Shown: positions 19,904-29,617 of the stretch, piece after piece
Numbering within the stretch: position 1 is the first letter of the stretch
Layout: every line of letters starts with the position of its first letter
Assembly (NCBI GenBank): GCA_958296185.1
Contig: CATQIB010000003.1
Location: 1-64,000 of the forward strand
Length of the DNA stretch: 64,000 nt
Direction: 5' to 3'
Source: an uncultured Mesonia sp.
GTDB taxonomy: Bacteria; Bacteroidota; Bacteroidia; Flavobacteriales; Flavobacteriaceae
The notes under the pieces: model-generated
Databases searched by the model: none
What the model was told of the DNA's origin: nothing
What the model saw: only the letters and a program-made list of their open reading frames with translations
Position numbers and translations under genes: made by a program

Positions 19904-19977
19904 AATTTTTTTGTTTGAATTTAGTATAAAGCTCAAAGAATTCAAATTTAAACGACTTGTTTAGTATAAATTTAACG

Positions 19978-20008
19978 CAAAAAAAAGGCAATGAATTTCA
20001 TTGCCTTT
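19978..20008 (-). terminator. Intrinsic terminator downstream of dnaN
   Basis: AAAGGCAATGAATTTCATTGCCTTT palindrome; followed by a T run in the minus-strand direction. Confidence 0.75.
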
Positions 20009-20033
20009 ACTAATTTTTATGAGATAATATTGC

Positions 20034-21149
20034 TTAGCTATTGAGCATTACTGGCATTACAAGCATGGTTACATGCTCACCCTCCTCAAGACCATCTTTT
20101 GGGGTAAGAATTCCTGCTCTATTAGGAAGACTCATTTCTAACATCACTTCTTTAGCATTTAAATTATTCAACATCTCTGTTAGAAATCTTGAGTTAAATC
20201 CAATTTGCATATCATCTCCCTGATAATCACAAGTAAGTCTTTCTTCTGCTTTATTGCTGTAATCAACATCTTCTGCAGATATGTTTAATTCTGCACCAGC
20301 AATTTTAAGCTTTACTTGATGCGTTGTTTTATTTGAAAATATTGAAACCCGTTTAACCGAATTTAGAAATTGAACACGATCTATTATTAGTTTGTTTGGG
20401 TTTTCTTTAGGTATTACCGCTTCATAATTTGGATATTTACCATCGATTAAGCGGCAAACTAATTCAGTTTCATCTATAATAAATCTGGCGTTTGATTCGT
20501 CATATGATAATAACACATTGCTGTCACTGTTACCTAATATACTTTTAAGTAGATTTAATGGTTTTTTAGGCATAATGTAAGATGATTCTGTTTGTGCAGA
20601 TACATCTTCTCTCTTATATTTAACTAATTTATGCGCATCTGTAGCCACAAAAGTTAAGCCACCTGGTGAAAACTGAAAATAAACTCCACTCATTACAGGT
20701 CTTAAATCATCGTTGCCCGATGCGAATAAAGTTTTACTTATAGCTGTTGCTAATACCTCTGCCGGAACTTTGGTACTATTGGGTTGATCTAGCTCAACAG
20801 CTTTTGGAAATTCATCTCCATCGGCATAGGCTAAGGCGTATTTTCCATGACTAGAGCTAAGCTCTAATGTATTGTTTTCTGCAACAAAGGTAAGTGGTTG
20901 TTCTGGGAATGTTTTTAAGGTATCCAATAAAAGTTTAGCCGGTATGGCTATTTTACCTTCAGCATTAGAATCCACTTCAAGTTTGGCAGACATTGTGGTT
21001 TCTAAATCTGAAGCCGACACAATAAGTTCAGATTGATTAAGCTCAAATAAAAAATTATCTAAAATCGGTAAGGTATTATTGTTGTTTATTACACCGCCTA
21101 AAACTTGTAATTGTTTTAGGAGGTAAGAACTAGAGACTATAAATTTCAT
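20034..21149 (-). CDS. dnaN: DNA polymerase III beta sliding clamp
   Basis: MKFIVSSSYLLKQLQVLGGVI..., NTLPILDNFLF, C-terminal VTMLVMPVMLNS. Confidence 0.92.
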   Translation of the reverse strand: MKFIVSSSYLLKQLQVLGGVINNNNTLPILDNFLFELNQSELIVSASDLETTMSAKLEVDSNAEGKIAIPAKLLLDTLKTFPEQPLTFVAENNTLELSSSHGKYALAYADGDEFPKAVELDQPNSTKVPAEVLATAISKTLFASGNDDLRPVMSGVYFQFSPGGLTFVATDAHKLVKYKREDVSAQTESSYIMPKKPLNLLKSILGNSDSNVLLSYDESNARFIIDETELVCRLIDGKYPNYEAVIPKENPNKLIIDRVQFLNSVKRVSIFSNKTTHQVKLKIAGAELNISAEDVDYSNKAEERLTCDYQGDDMQIGFNSRFLTEMLNNLNAKEVMLEMSLPNRAGILTPKDGLEEGEHVTMLVMPVMLNS

Positions 21150-21312
21150 ATTTTCAAACATTCAAAAGATTTATCTATTACAAATATATCTTATTCTATT
21201 AATTAAACTCGAGATAGAACAAGTATTTATTAACAGAGATTTTCACAATAAAACAAGACGAGTTAGATTAATTTTGTGATTGATATGAGTTAATCTAGAA
21301 AATAATTTTAAC

Positions 21313-21320
21313 TACATTTG
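21313..21320 (+). promoter_or_regulatory. Candidate Bacteroidota -7 element (TACATTTG) for pyrR
   Basis: Match to TAnnTTTG 27 nt upstream of the pyrR ATG; -33 element not convincing. Confidence 0.45.
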
Positions 21321-21346
21321 CTTTTATTATAAGATTAACTAAACCC

Positions 21347-21892
21347 ATGAGTCAAAGAATTCTTTTAAATGCTAAAGAAATTGAAATAATCCTACAGCGT
21401 TTAGCTTGTCAGTTACTCGAGAAACATGCAAAATTTGATGACTGTGTGCTTATCGGGATTCAACCCAGAGGGATTTATTTAGCCGAGCGTATTGCTGCAA
21501 TTTTAAAAGAAAATTATAAAGTTGAAGCTTTAAAATTGGGACAATTAGATATTACTTTTTACCGGGATGATTTTAGGAGAGGGGTAAAAACCCTAGAAGC
21601 GAATAAAACGCATATAGATTTTTTGGTCGAAGATAAAAATGTCATTTTTATTGATGATGTTTTATATACAGGAAGAAGTATTCGTGCAGCTCTTACGGCC
21701 ATTCAATCTTTTGGTAGACCAAAAGAAATTGAGCTTCTTACCCTTATTGATAGAAGATTTAGTAGGCACTTACCCATACAACCAGATTATAACGGAGTTC
21801 AAGTAGATGCCATAAATCAAGAGCGTGTTGAGGTAAATTGGAAAGAGAATAGTGGAGAGGATAGTGTATATATAGTAAAAAATAAAATATGA
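21347..21892 (+). CDS. pyrR: Bifunctional pyr operon regulator / uracil phosphoribosyltransferase PyrR
   Basis: LIGIQPRGIYLAERIA; VIFIDDVLYTGRSIRAAL PRPP loop. Confidence 0.9.
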   Translation: MSQRILLNAKEIEIILQRLACQLLEKHAKFDDCVLIGIQPRGIYLAERIAAILKENYKVEALKLGQLDITFYRDDFRRGVKTLEANKTHIDFLVEDKNVIFIDDVLYTGRSIRAALTAIQSFGRPKEIELLTLIDRRFSRHLPIQPDYNGVQVDAINQERVEVNWKENSGEDSVYIVKNKI

Positions 21893-22821
21893 GTGAGCTT
21901 AGTGTAAATCACTTATTGGGTATTAAATACCTAAAGAAGGAAGATATAGCGTTAATATTTAAAACGGCTAAGCATTTTAAAGAGGTAATTAATAGGCCGA
22001 TTAAAAAAGTCCCTTCTCTAAGAGATGTTACAATTGCTAATTTGTTTTTTGAAAACAGTACGAGAACAAGACTGTCGTTTGAATTAGCAGAGAAAAGATT
22101 AAGTGCAGATGTAGTAAACTTTTCGGCAGCCTCTTCATCGGTTAAAAAAGGAGAAACCCTAGTAGATACTGTAAATAATATTTTAGCTATGAAAGTTGAT
22201 ATGGTGGTTATGCGACACCCAAACCCAGGTGCTGGGATCTTTCTCTCAAAGCAGGTAGATGCCAGTATTATAAATGCTGGTGATGGCGCTCATGAGCATC
22301 CTACTCAAGCCTTATTAGATGCTTTTTCAATACAAGAAGAATTGGGTGATATTGCCGGTAAAAAAGTATTGATTGTTGGTGATATTCTTCATAGCCGAGT
22401 TGCTTTAAGTAATATTTATGCACTCCAAAAAATGGAGGCAGAGGTTATGGTTTGCGGACCAAATACGTTAATCCCAAAGCACCTACATAAGCTAGGTGTA
22501 AAAATTGAGACAAATTTAGATCAGGCTTTAGCTTGGTGTGATGTGGCCAATATGTTGAGAGTCCAAAATGAACGTATGGACGTTAATTATTTTCCGAGTA
22601 CCAAGGAGTATGTAAAACAATACGGTCTTACAAAAAAGCGACTGGAAAAGCTAAATAAAGAACTGGTGATTATGCATCCAGGACCCATAAATAGAGGGGT
22701 AGAATTGTCTAGTGAATTGGCTGATTCTGATCAGGCTATTATCCTTGATCAAGTTGAAAATGGGGTGGCCGTTAGAATGGCAGTAATTTATTTATTGGCA
22801 GCTAAAATAAAACAATTATGA
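21889..22821 (+). CDS. pyrB: Aspartate carbamoyltransferase catalytic subunit
   Basis: FFENSTRTRLSFE, HPTQALLDAFSI, VGDILHSRVALSN, MHPGPINRGVE. Confidence 0.95.
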   Translation: MSELSVNHLLGIKYLKKEDIALIFKTAKHFKEVINRPIKKVPSLRDVTIANLFFENSTRTRLSFELAEKRLSADVVNFSAASSSVKKGETLVDTVNNILAMKVDMVVMRHPNPGAGIFLSKQVDASIINAGDGAHEHPTQALLDAFSIQEELGDIAGKKVLIVGDILHSRVALSNIYALQKMEAEVMVCGPNTLIPKHLHKLGVKIETNLDQALAWCDVANMLRVQNERMDVNYFPSTKEYVKQYGLTKKRLEKLNKELVIMHPGPINRGVELSSELADSDQAIILDQVENGVAVRMAVIYLLAAKIKQL

Positions 22822-23156
22822 TTATAGAAAATAAAGAGAACTATTCCTTGTTGCGAGATGAAAAAAATGATATCAAGTCTTTTGTAAATTATCTAAAGAA
22901 TTGCGTACCCAAAGATTTTACCAATAAGAACTTGGTTGTTGATATTCTAAAGTACGGAACCTTAGAGCTTGAAGAATTACTTTTATTCTTAAGTATATCC
23001 AATCAACATAGAAAACAAAAATGCTCTTTTGTTTTAGTAAATGATACGATAATGATTGATCGGGTGCCAGAGGAATTAATAGTTGTTCCAACCTTAAAAG
23101 AAGCCGAGGATGTTATTCAAATGGAAGAAATAGAACGTGATCTAGACGCATTTTAA
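22818..23156 (+). CDS. Conserved hypothetical protein between pyrB and rnz
   Basis: 112 aa ORF overlapping pyrB stop and tightly spaced to rnz. Confidence 0.6.
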   Translation: MIIENKENYSLLRDEKNDIKSFVNYLKNCVPKDFTNKNLVVDILKYGTLELEELLLFLSISNQHRKQKCSFVLVNDTIMIDRVPEELIVVPTLKEAEDVIQMEEIERDLDAF

Positions 23157-23167
23157 TCCACTATTAT

Positions 23168-24076
23168 ATGCAGCTTACTGTGCTGGGTTGTTATTCGGCA
23201 ACCCCAAGAACTTTTAATCATACCACATCACAGGTTTTGCAAATCAAAAATCACTTGTTTTTGATTGATTGTGGTGAGGGTACTCAAGTGCAGCTAAGAA
23301 GAAACAAAGTCAAATTTTCACGCATAAAACATATATTTATATCTCACCTTCACGGAGACCATTTTTTTGGTTTGGTAGGACTTATTTCTACCTTTAATTT
23401 ATTAGGCCGAAAAACAGATTTACATATATATGGCCCTAAAGGAATTAAAGAAATAATTGTTCTTCAATTAAAATATTCAAAATCTTGGACTTGTTATAAT
23501 TTGTATTTTCATGAGCTAGAATCCAATCAGCCTCAGATACTTTTAGAAGATGAAAAAGTGATAGTTGAGACTATACCTCTAAATCATCGTGTTTATACTA
23601 ACGGTTTCTTATTCAAAGAAAAGCCGGGCGATCGAAAGCTTCTGATGAATGAGGTTTTAAATTATGAAATAGATAAAGCCTATTATAAAAGTATCGTAAA
23701 AGGCAAAGATATACTTCTTGAAAATGGCGATTTAATTCCCAATGAAAAATTAACCGCACCACCTAAACCTACAAAAAGTTATGCATTTTGCAGTGATACG
23801 GCATACTACCCTATAATAGTTGAACAAATAAAAAATGCAACAGCTTTATATCATGAGGCAACTTTTTTAGAAAGCCACGCTCATCTTTGTGCTTCAACCT
23901 TACACTCAACAGCAAAACAAGCAGCTCAAATAGCCCAAAAGGCACAGGTTCAACAATTGATTCTAGGGCATTATTCTACCCGCTATGATGACATTAATAA
24001 TTTTAAAATTGAAGCGCAGGAGTTTTTTGAAAATGTGATTTGTGCGCAAGATGGCCTAACAATTACTTTTGATTAA
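23168..24076 (+). CDS. rnz: Ribonuclease Z
   Basis: LFLIDCGEGTQVQLRRNKVKFSRIKHIFISHLHGDHFFGLVGLISTF; LILGHYSTRYDD. Confidence 0.95.
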   Translation: MQLTVLGCYSATPRTFNHTTSQVLQIKNHLFLIDCGEGTQVQLRRNKVKFSRIKHIFISHLHGDHFFGLVGLISTFNLLGRKTDLHIYGPKGIKEIIVLQLKYSKSWTCYNLYFHELESNQPQILLEDEKVIVETIPLNHRVYTNGFLFKEKPGDRKLLMNEVLNYEIDKAYYKSIVKGKDILLENGDLIPNEKLTAPPKPTKSYAFCSDTAYYPIIVEQIKNATALYHEATFLESHAHLCASTLHSTAKQAAQIAQKAQVQQLILGHYSTRYDDINNFKIEAQEFFENVICAQDGLTITFD

Positions 24077-24115
24077 ATTTGTTTTTCCTTAACTGATAAT
24101 CTTGTAAATTGCAGT

Positions 24116-24769
24116 ATGGAAAATAAACTACACGACTACCGAAAATCCTATGAGAAATTTTCTTTAGATCTCGATAAAGAAAATAAGGATCCTATGATGC
24201 TCTTTACGGAGTGGTTCAAAGAAATTGATGAAAATGATTTAGCAGACGAAGTGAATGCTGTAAACTTAACAACAATAGAAACCGACGGTTTCCCGAAATC
24301 TAGAATTGTTTTGCTAAAATCTTTCTCTAAAGATGGTTTTATTTTTTACACCAATTACAATAGTGACAAGGGGCAAGCTATAGCCAAAAACAATAAGGTA
24401 AACCTTAGTTTCTTCTGGCCTCAAGCTGAACGTCAAGTGATTATTAAAGGCTTAGCCGAAAAGGTAGATGCAAAAGAATCTGATGCTTATTTTTATTCAA
24501 GACCCAAGGGCAGTCAAATGGGCGCAATTGTATCTAATCAAAGTCACGAAATTCCCAACAGAGAATATTTGGAGGATAAATTAAGTGCTTTAGAAAAAGA
24601 AGTTGCAGAAAATAATAAAGAAATAAAACGGCCCGATAACTGGGGAGGTTACTTAATAAAGCCCACAGAAATAGAATTTTGGCAAGGTAGAGCCAATCGT
24701 TTGCACGATAGGTTTTTATTTATCAAAACAGGAGAGAATGATTGGAGTAAAAAACGTTTAGCCCCTTAA
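24116..24769 (+). CDS. pdxH: Pyridoxamine 5'-phosphate oxidase
   Basis: SRIVLLKSFSKDGFIFYTNYNSDKGQAI, GYLIKPTEIEFWQGRANRLHDR. Confidence 0.95.
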   Translation: MENKLHDYRKSYEKFSLDLDKENKDPMMLFTEWFKEIDENDLADEVNAVNLTTIETDGFPKSRIVLLKSFSKDGFIFYTNYNSDKGQAIAKNNKVNLSFFWPQAERQVIIKGLAEKVDAKESDAYFYSRPKGSQMGAIVSNQSHEIPNREYLEDKLSALEKEVAENNKEIKRPDNWGGYLIKPTEIEFWQGRANRLHDRFLFIKTGENDWSKKRLAP

Positions 24770-24773
24770 ATTC

Positions 24774-25274
24774 ATGAAAAGTTTAATTCTTGTTCGTCAT
24801 GGTAAATCATCGTGGAAAGAAAGTTTGCCAGATAAAATGCGCCCCTTGAAGAAGCGGGCTTTTAGAGATGCAAATTTAGTCTTGGAAGCGCTAAAACCCA
24901 AACTAAAGGTCACTAGTGAAATGCTAGTGCTTAGTAGTACAGCCACTAGAGCCATAACAACAGCTCAATTGTTTAAACAAGAATTAAATGTTTCAAAAAG
25001 TAAGTTTAAAAGGCTAGATGCATTGTATACCTTTAACCATGAAGATGTAATTGATATAATTCAGCAACAGCATAGTAAATACGATACCATTATGTTATTT
25101 GGTCATAACCCAGGGTTTACAAATCTTATAAACCTTTTTGGGGATCAGCCCATTGTTAATGTTCCTACAACAGGTTTGGTTAAATTAGATTTTCCTGGCA
25201 TAGAAGATTGGAGCAAATTAACACAGGGTAGGGTGGACTATTGCTTGTTTCCTAAAAACCTACGGAATGAGTAA
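24774..25274 (+). CDS. SixA-type histidine phosphatase
   Basis: LILVRHGKSSW RHG motif; STATRAITTAQL; FGHNPGFTNL. Confidence 0.88.
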   Translation: MKSLILVRHGKSSWKESLPDKMRPLKKRAFRDANLVLEALKPKLKVTSEMLVLSSTATRAITTAQLFKQELNVSKSKFKRLDALYTFNHEDVIDIIQQQHSKYDTIMLFGHNPGFTNLINLFGDQPIVNVPTTGLVKLDFPGIEDWSKLTQGRVDYCLFPKNLRNE

Positions 25275-27336
25275 AAAGTCTGGTTTTAAGTATACCAATA
25301 GGGAGATAAGTTGGCTTCAATTTAACGCCCGCGTTTTGCAAGAAGCGGCCGACAACAGTGTACCCTTAATTGAGCGATTAAGATTTTTAGGGATTTTTTC
25401 TAATAATTTAGATGAATTCTTTAAAGTACGCTATGCTACGGTTAAGAGAATTATGCAAGCAGGTAAAGGAGCAAAGAAAGCCTTAGGAGGTATAAGTGCT
25501 AAGAAATTACTAAAACAAATCACCCAAATAGTTATTGAGCAGCAAGCTCAGAGCTTAGAAATATTAAAGACAATTCAAGCGGAATTAGAGGCCAATAATA
25601 TATTCATCATCCGTGAAAACGAAGTAAACCAAGAGCAAGCCTCGTTTTTAAAAGATTATTTCCTTCAAAAGGTGAGTCCGGCTTTGGTTACAATAATTTT
25701 AGATGATCTAGAAGAAATGCCTAGTTTAAAGGGTAGTGCTGCCTATTTGGCCGTTACTATGCATTTAAAGAACCCCGATGAGGTAAATAGAAATAAGCGT
25801 TATGTTCTTATTGAAATTCCTAGAGGTATTGACCGTTTTGTTGAGTTGCCATCAAATAACGAGCGTAAGTATTTGATTATTCTAGATGATATTATACGTT
25901 ATAACCTGAAAAATCTTCTAAATATTTTTGATTATAAAAGTATTTCGGCACATATGATTAAGATTACCCGGGATGCTGAACTGGATATGGCTGGTGATTT
26001 GGATAAGAGTTATATTGAAAAATTATTGAGCAGTATAAAAGATAGAATTGTAGGTGAACCAGTGCGGTTTGTTTTTGATAAAACCATACCAAGAGATACG
26101 CTAAAGTATTTACTTACCAAAATGGGATTAGACCATTCAGATAGTATAATTCCTGGTGGTCGTTATCATAATAGACGTGATTACATGAAGTTTCCTAGCC
26201 TGGGTGCAAAACATTTACTCTATAAAAAGGTATCTGCTTTGCCCATTAAAGATCTACCCCTACAAGAAAGTCTCATTAAAGCTATCGCGCAGAGAGATTA
26301 CTTGCAATATACTCCTTATCATACTTTTTCTTATACGGTTAAATTTCTGCGAGAAGCGGCAATTGATCCCAAGGTAAAGTCAATTAAAATTACCATATAC
26401 CGACTGGCAGAAGTTTCTCATATCGCCAGTTCTTTGGTAAATGCCGTGAAAAACGGAAAAAAAGTAACTGTATCTATAGAATTAAGAGCGCGGTTTGATG
26501 AGGCTAACAATATTAGATATGCAGAGCAGATGCAACGAGAGGGTGTAAATTTAATATTTGGAGTTCCTGGCTTAAAAGTACACGCAAAGGCTTGTGTTGT
26601 TGAGCGCCTAGAAGAAAAAAAGAAAAAGAGGTACGGTTTTATTAGTACGGGAAATTTTAATGAAAACACGGCAAAAATTTATACAGATTTTACGCTTTTT
26701 ACTTGTAATCAAGATATTTTAAAGGAGGTGAATCAAGTCTTTGACTTTTTTGAGACCAATTATAAGGTTACAAAATACAAGCACCTTATTGTTTCGCCGC
26801 ATTACTCACGCAATACATTCTCTAAGCTAATACAGCAAGAAATAGAGAATGCAAAACAAGGCTTGCCTAGTGGTATTCAATTAAAATTGAATAGCTTATC
26901 GGATTATAAATTGATTGATAAGCTGTACGAGGCCAGTAATGAAGGAGTAAAAATTAAATTAATTATTAGAGGTATTTGCTGTTTAATTCCAGGGGTGCCT
27001 GGAATGAGCGAAAATATTGAAGCGATAAGCATCGTAGATAAATATTTAGAGCATCCTCGATTATTTATCTTTAATAATGCCAATCAGCCTAAAGTTTATA
27101 TATCTTCGGCAGACTGGATGACTAGAAATTTAGATTACCGAGTGGAAATTTCTTGTCCTATTTATCAAGAAAACATTCAAAAAGAACTTATTGAAACCTT
27201 TGAGATTTGTTGGAAAGATAACGTAAAAGCCAGGAAGTTCTCTGCACAAGAAAATAACCACTATGTATCGCAGCAAGAGCCAATAGTGCGCAGTCAATTT
27301 GCAACTTATGACTACTATTTAGAAAAGATAAATTAA
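25267..27336 (+). CDS. ppk1: Polyphosphate kinase
   Basis: NREISWLQFNARVLQEA, SNNLDEFFKVRYATVKR, KITIYRLAEVSHIASSLVNAVKNGKKVTVSIELRARFDE, HAKACVVER, STGNFNENTAKIYTDF. Confidence 0.95.
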   Translation: MSKKSGFKYTNREISWLQFNARVLQEAADNSVPLIERLRFLGIFSNNLDEFFKVRYATVKRIMQAGKGAKKALGGISAKKLLKQITQIVIEQQAQSLEILKTIQAELEANNIFIIRENEVNQEQASFLKDYFLQKVSPALVTIILDDLEEMPSLKGSAAYLAVTMHLKNPDEVNRNKRYVLIEIPRGIDRFVELPSNNERKYLIILDDIIRYNLKNLLNIFDYKSISAHMIKITRDAELDMAGDLDKSYIEKLLSSIKDRIVGEPVRFVFDKTIPRDTLKYLLTKMGLDHSDSIIPGGRYHNRRDYMKFPSLGAKHLLYKKVSALPIKDLPLQESLIKAIAQRDYLQYTPYHTFSYTVKFLREAAIDPKVKSIKITIYRLAEVSHIASSLVNAVKNGKKVTVSIELRARFDEANNIRYAEQMQREGVNLIFGVPGLKVHAKACVVERLEEKKKKRYGFISTGNFNENTAKIYTDFTLFTCNQDILKEVNQVFDFFETNYKVTKYKHLIVSPHYSRNTFSKLIQQEIENAKQGLPSGIQLKLNSLSDYKLIDKLYEASNEGVKIKLIIRGICCLIPGVPGMSENIEAISIVDKYLEHPRLFIFNNANQPKVYISSADWMTRNLDYRVEISCPIYQENIQKELIETFEICWKDNVKARKFSAQENNHYVSQQEPIVRSQFATYDYYLEKIN

Positions 27337-27350
27337 AAAAATATATTGTT

Positions 27351-28256
27351 ATGCTTAGCATAAAGAAATACGCCGCAATAGACATTGGATCAAATGCAGT
27401 ACGTTTGCTTATTGCAACCATAACTGAACCCCAAGAACAAGCCCCAATTTTTAAAAAGACTTCATTGGTTCGGGTTCCTATTCGTTTAGGTGAAGATGTT
27501 TTTCTAAAAGGAAAGGTTTCAGAGTCAAACAAGAAGAGAATGCGAGATACAATGCAAGCCTTTGCATTATTGATGAAATCTCATAAAGTTCTTAATTATA
27601 AAGCTTGTGCTACCTCGGCTATGCGTGATGCAGAGAACGGCCAAGAACTGGCACAAAACATTAAAGCAGAAACCGGTATAGATATCGAAATTATAGATGG
27701 TGAACACGAGGCTGCAATGATTGCAACCACCGACTTGAGAAATCTAATACAAAATGATAAAAACTACTTGTATGTTGATGTAGGTGGGGGGAGTACCGAG
27801 CTTAGTTTCTTTACGGAAGGAAAAAAACTTGTTTCAAAATCTTTTAAAATAGGTACAGTACGTTTACTCAATGATAGAGTTGATGATAGTTTATGGGATG
27901 AAATGAAGGTTTGGATACAAAAGGTGACTAAAGGCTACACAAAAATTTCGTTGATTGGTTCTGGAGGTAATATTAATAACATATTTAAAAGCAGTGGAAA
28001 AAAAATAGGGAAACCTTTAAGTTATTTTTATTTAAGTTCTTATTACCAACTGCTAACCTCTTTAACCTATGAGGAGCGTATCGTTAAGCTTAATCAGAAT
28101 GCAGATCGTGCCGATGTGATAATACCAGCTACTAAAATTTATTTGTCTACTATGAAATGGAGTAGGGCGCGTAAAGTTTATGTGCCTAAAATTGGTTTAG
28201 CCGATGGTATTATAAAATATATGTACAATGAAGAACAGCAACAAACTATTTTTTAA
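27351..28256 (+). CDS. ppx: Exopolyphosphatase/guanosine pentaphosphatase family (Ppx/GppA)
   Basis: AAIDIGSNAVRLLI, YVDVGGGSTELSFF, IGSGGNINNIF. Confidence 0.9.
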   Translation: MLSIKKYAAIDIGSNAVRLLIATITEPQEQAPIFKKTSLVRVPIRLGEDVFLKGKVSESNKKRMRDTMQAFALLMKSHKVLNYKACATSAMRDAENGQELAQNIKAETGIDIEIIDGEHEAAMIATTDLRNLIQNDKNYLYVDVGGGSTELSFFTEGKKLVSKSFKIGTVRLLNDRVDDSLWDEMKVWIQKVTKGYTKISLIGSGGNINNIFKSSGKKIGKPLSYFYLSSYYQLLTSLTYEERIVKLNQNADRADVIIPATKIYLSTMKWSRARKVYVPKIGLADGIIKYMYNEEQQQTIF

Positions 28257-28417
28257 TCTTTAGGAGGTATTTTCCTAAAACGCAAATAAAAAATAGTCAG
28301 CATCATTAATAAACCAAATCCTCTAAAATAGAATCCTTCTATATGCCAAGTGAATAAATTTGCTACAAAAAGAAAGAGGCAAAACAGTAATAATAACAGC
28401 GAGGTTTTTTTAGTCAT
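28253..28417 (-). CDS. Small membrane protein
   Basis: MTKKTSLLLLLFCLFLFVANLFTWHIEGFYFRGFGLLMMLTIFYLRFRKIPPKD; two TM segments. Internal start preferred. Confidence 0.5.
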   Translation of the reverse strand: MTKKTSLLLLLFCLFLFVANLFTWHIEGFYFRGFGLLMMLTIFYLRFRKIPPKD

Positions 28418-28424
28418 GCTGATT

Positions 28425-29039
28425 TTATTTTTTTTGAAAAATACATATAGTAAAATTTTGATTTTTTTGGGTGGGTGTTTGATGATCTTCTTCAAAAAAA
28501 TCAATAAGCTTAAAGTTGTTCCCGAAAATTTTTTTTAAAGAGTCTTGGTTATGTTGTTTAACCGGTAAGCCACTACATTTTTCTGGACCATTTTTACTAA
28601 AGCTAGCAATGGCCAGATAGCCATTCTCAGCTACATACTTAGCAGCTCGTTTAGCATATTCATCAATTTGATTTTCGTCGTTAAGAAAATGAAAAGCTGC
28701 CCGATCATACCACAAATCAAACCTTTTTGATGTTTCAAAACTTGTTATATCGCTAATTATCCAATTGATTTTATTAGCATTTGTATTTAATCTTTTTTTC
28801 GCTCTTTCAATCGCCTTTTTGGATATGTCGAGAACATTAGCATTTTTAAACCCTTGACTCACCAGGAAGTCGGCAACAAAACTATCACCGCCTCCTATGT
28901 CAATTATTGCCGAATTTGCCTTCAATTTAACACGCTGAGCCACCTTTTTAAAAGTATCTACATTAGGCTGGTACCAACTAACGGTATTTAAGGGTTTATT
29001 TTTGTAGATGTCTTCCCAATGCTGTTGTATTTTGTTAAC
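28425..29039 (-). CDS. Class I SAM-dependent methyltransferase
   Basis: HWEDIYKNKPLNTVSWYQP, AIIDIGGGDSFVADFL, WYDRAAFHFL. Confidence 0.85.
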   Translation of the reverse strand, partial: VNKIQQHWEDIYKNKPLNTVSWYQPNVDTFKKVAQRVKLKANSAIIDIGGGDSFVADFLVSQGFKNANVLDISKKAIERAKKRLNTNANKINWIISDITSFETSKRFDLWYDRAAFHFLNDENQIDEYAKRAAKYVAENGYLAIASFSKNGPEKCSGLPVKQHNQDSLKKIFGNNFKLIDFFEEDHQTPTQKNQNFTICIFQKK

Positions 29040-29616
29040 CATGAATACTGTGTGTTTCACCAAGATTTTTCATTATTTCTGCTTCATATTCTAAAAGGGC
29101 ATTCCACTTTCTATTTACAGTTTCTAAATCGCCGTACTTTCGGGCAAACTTTAAAAACATGGTATAATGGTTGGCCTCACTAATCATTAATTTTTTATAA
29201 AATAAGCGCAAATCTTTATCTTTTAATTGTTCAGATAATAGTTTGAATCTTTCACAACTTCTAGCCTCTATTAGTGCAGCATATAATAAACGATGTACCA
29301 TTTGGTTTACTCGGCTTCCTCCCTTAGGGAAAAATTTAAGTAATTCTATAACATATTCGTCTTTTCGGTCTCTTCCTAAAGCAAAACCTCGTTCTAATAT
29401 AAGATCATGAACCATTTTAAAATGACTCATTTCTTCTTGAACCAAACTAATCATCTCTTTGACCAAGTCTTCGTATTCAGGAAAACTAACAATTAATGAG
29501 ATAGCCGTTGATGCTGCTTTTTGTTCACAAAATGCGTGATCTATTAAAATTTCCTCTATATTTTTTTCAGCTATATTCACCCATCTTGGGTCTGTTGGTA
29601 ATTTAAGTCCTAACAT
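29035..29616 (-). CDS. miaE: tRNA-(ms2io6A)-hydroxylase MiaE family
   Basis: DHAFCEQKAASTAISLI, EEMSHFKMVHDLI, EARSCERF, SEANHYTMFLKFA di-iron ligands. Confidence 0.88.
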   Translation of the reverse strand: MLGLKLPTDPRWVNIAEKNIEEILIDHAFCEQKAASTAISLIVSFPEYEDLVKEMISLVQEEMSHFKMVHDLILERGFALGRDRKDEYVIELLKFFPKGGSRVNQMVHRLLYAALIEARSCERFKLLSEQLKDKDLRLFYKKLMISEANHYTMFLKFARKYGDLETVNRKWNALLEYEAEIMKNLGETHSIHG

Positions 29617-29617
29617 A

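Noticed and set aside
28253-28504. Full-length 83-aa version of the small membrane protein
   Set aside because: The first 29 codons overlap the methyltransferase 3' end and are low-complexity; the internal ATG (28417) starts a more typical small membrane protein.
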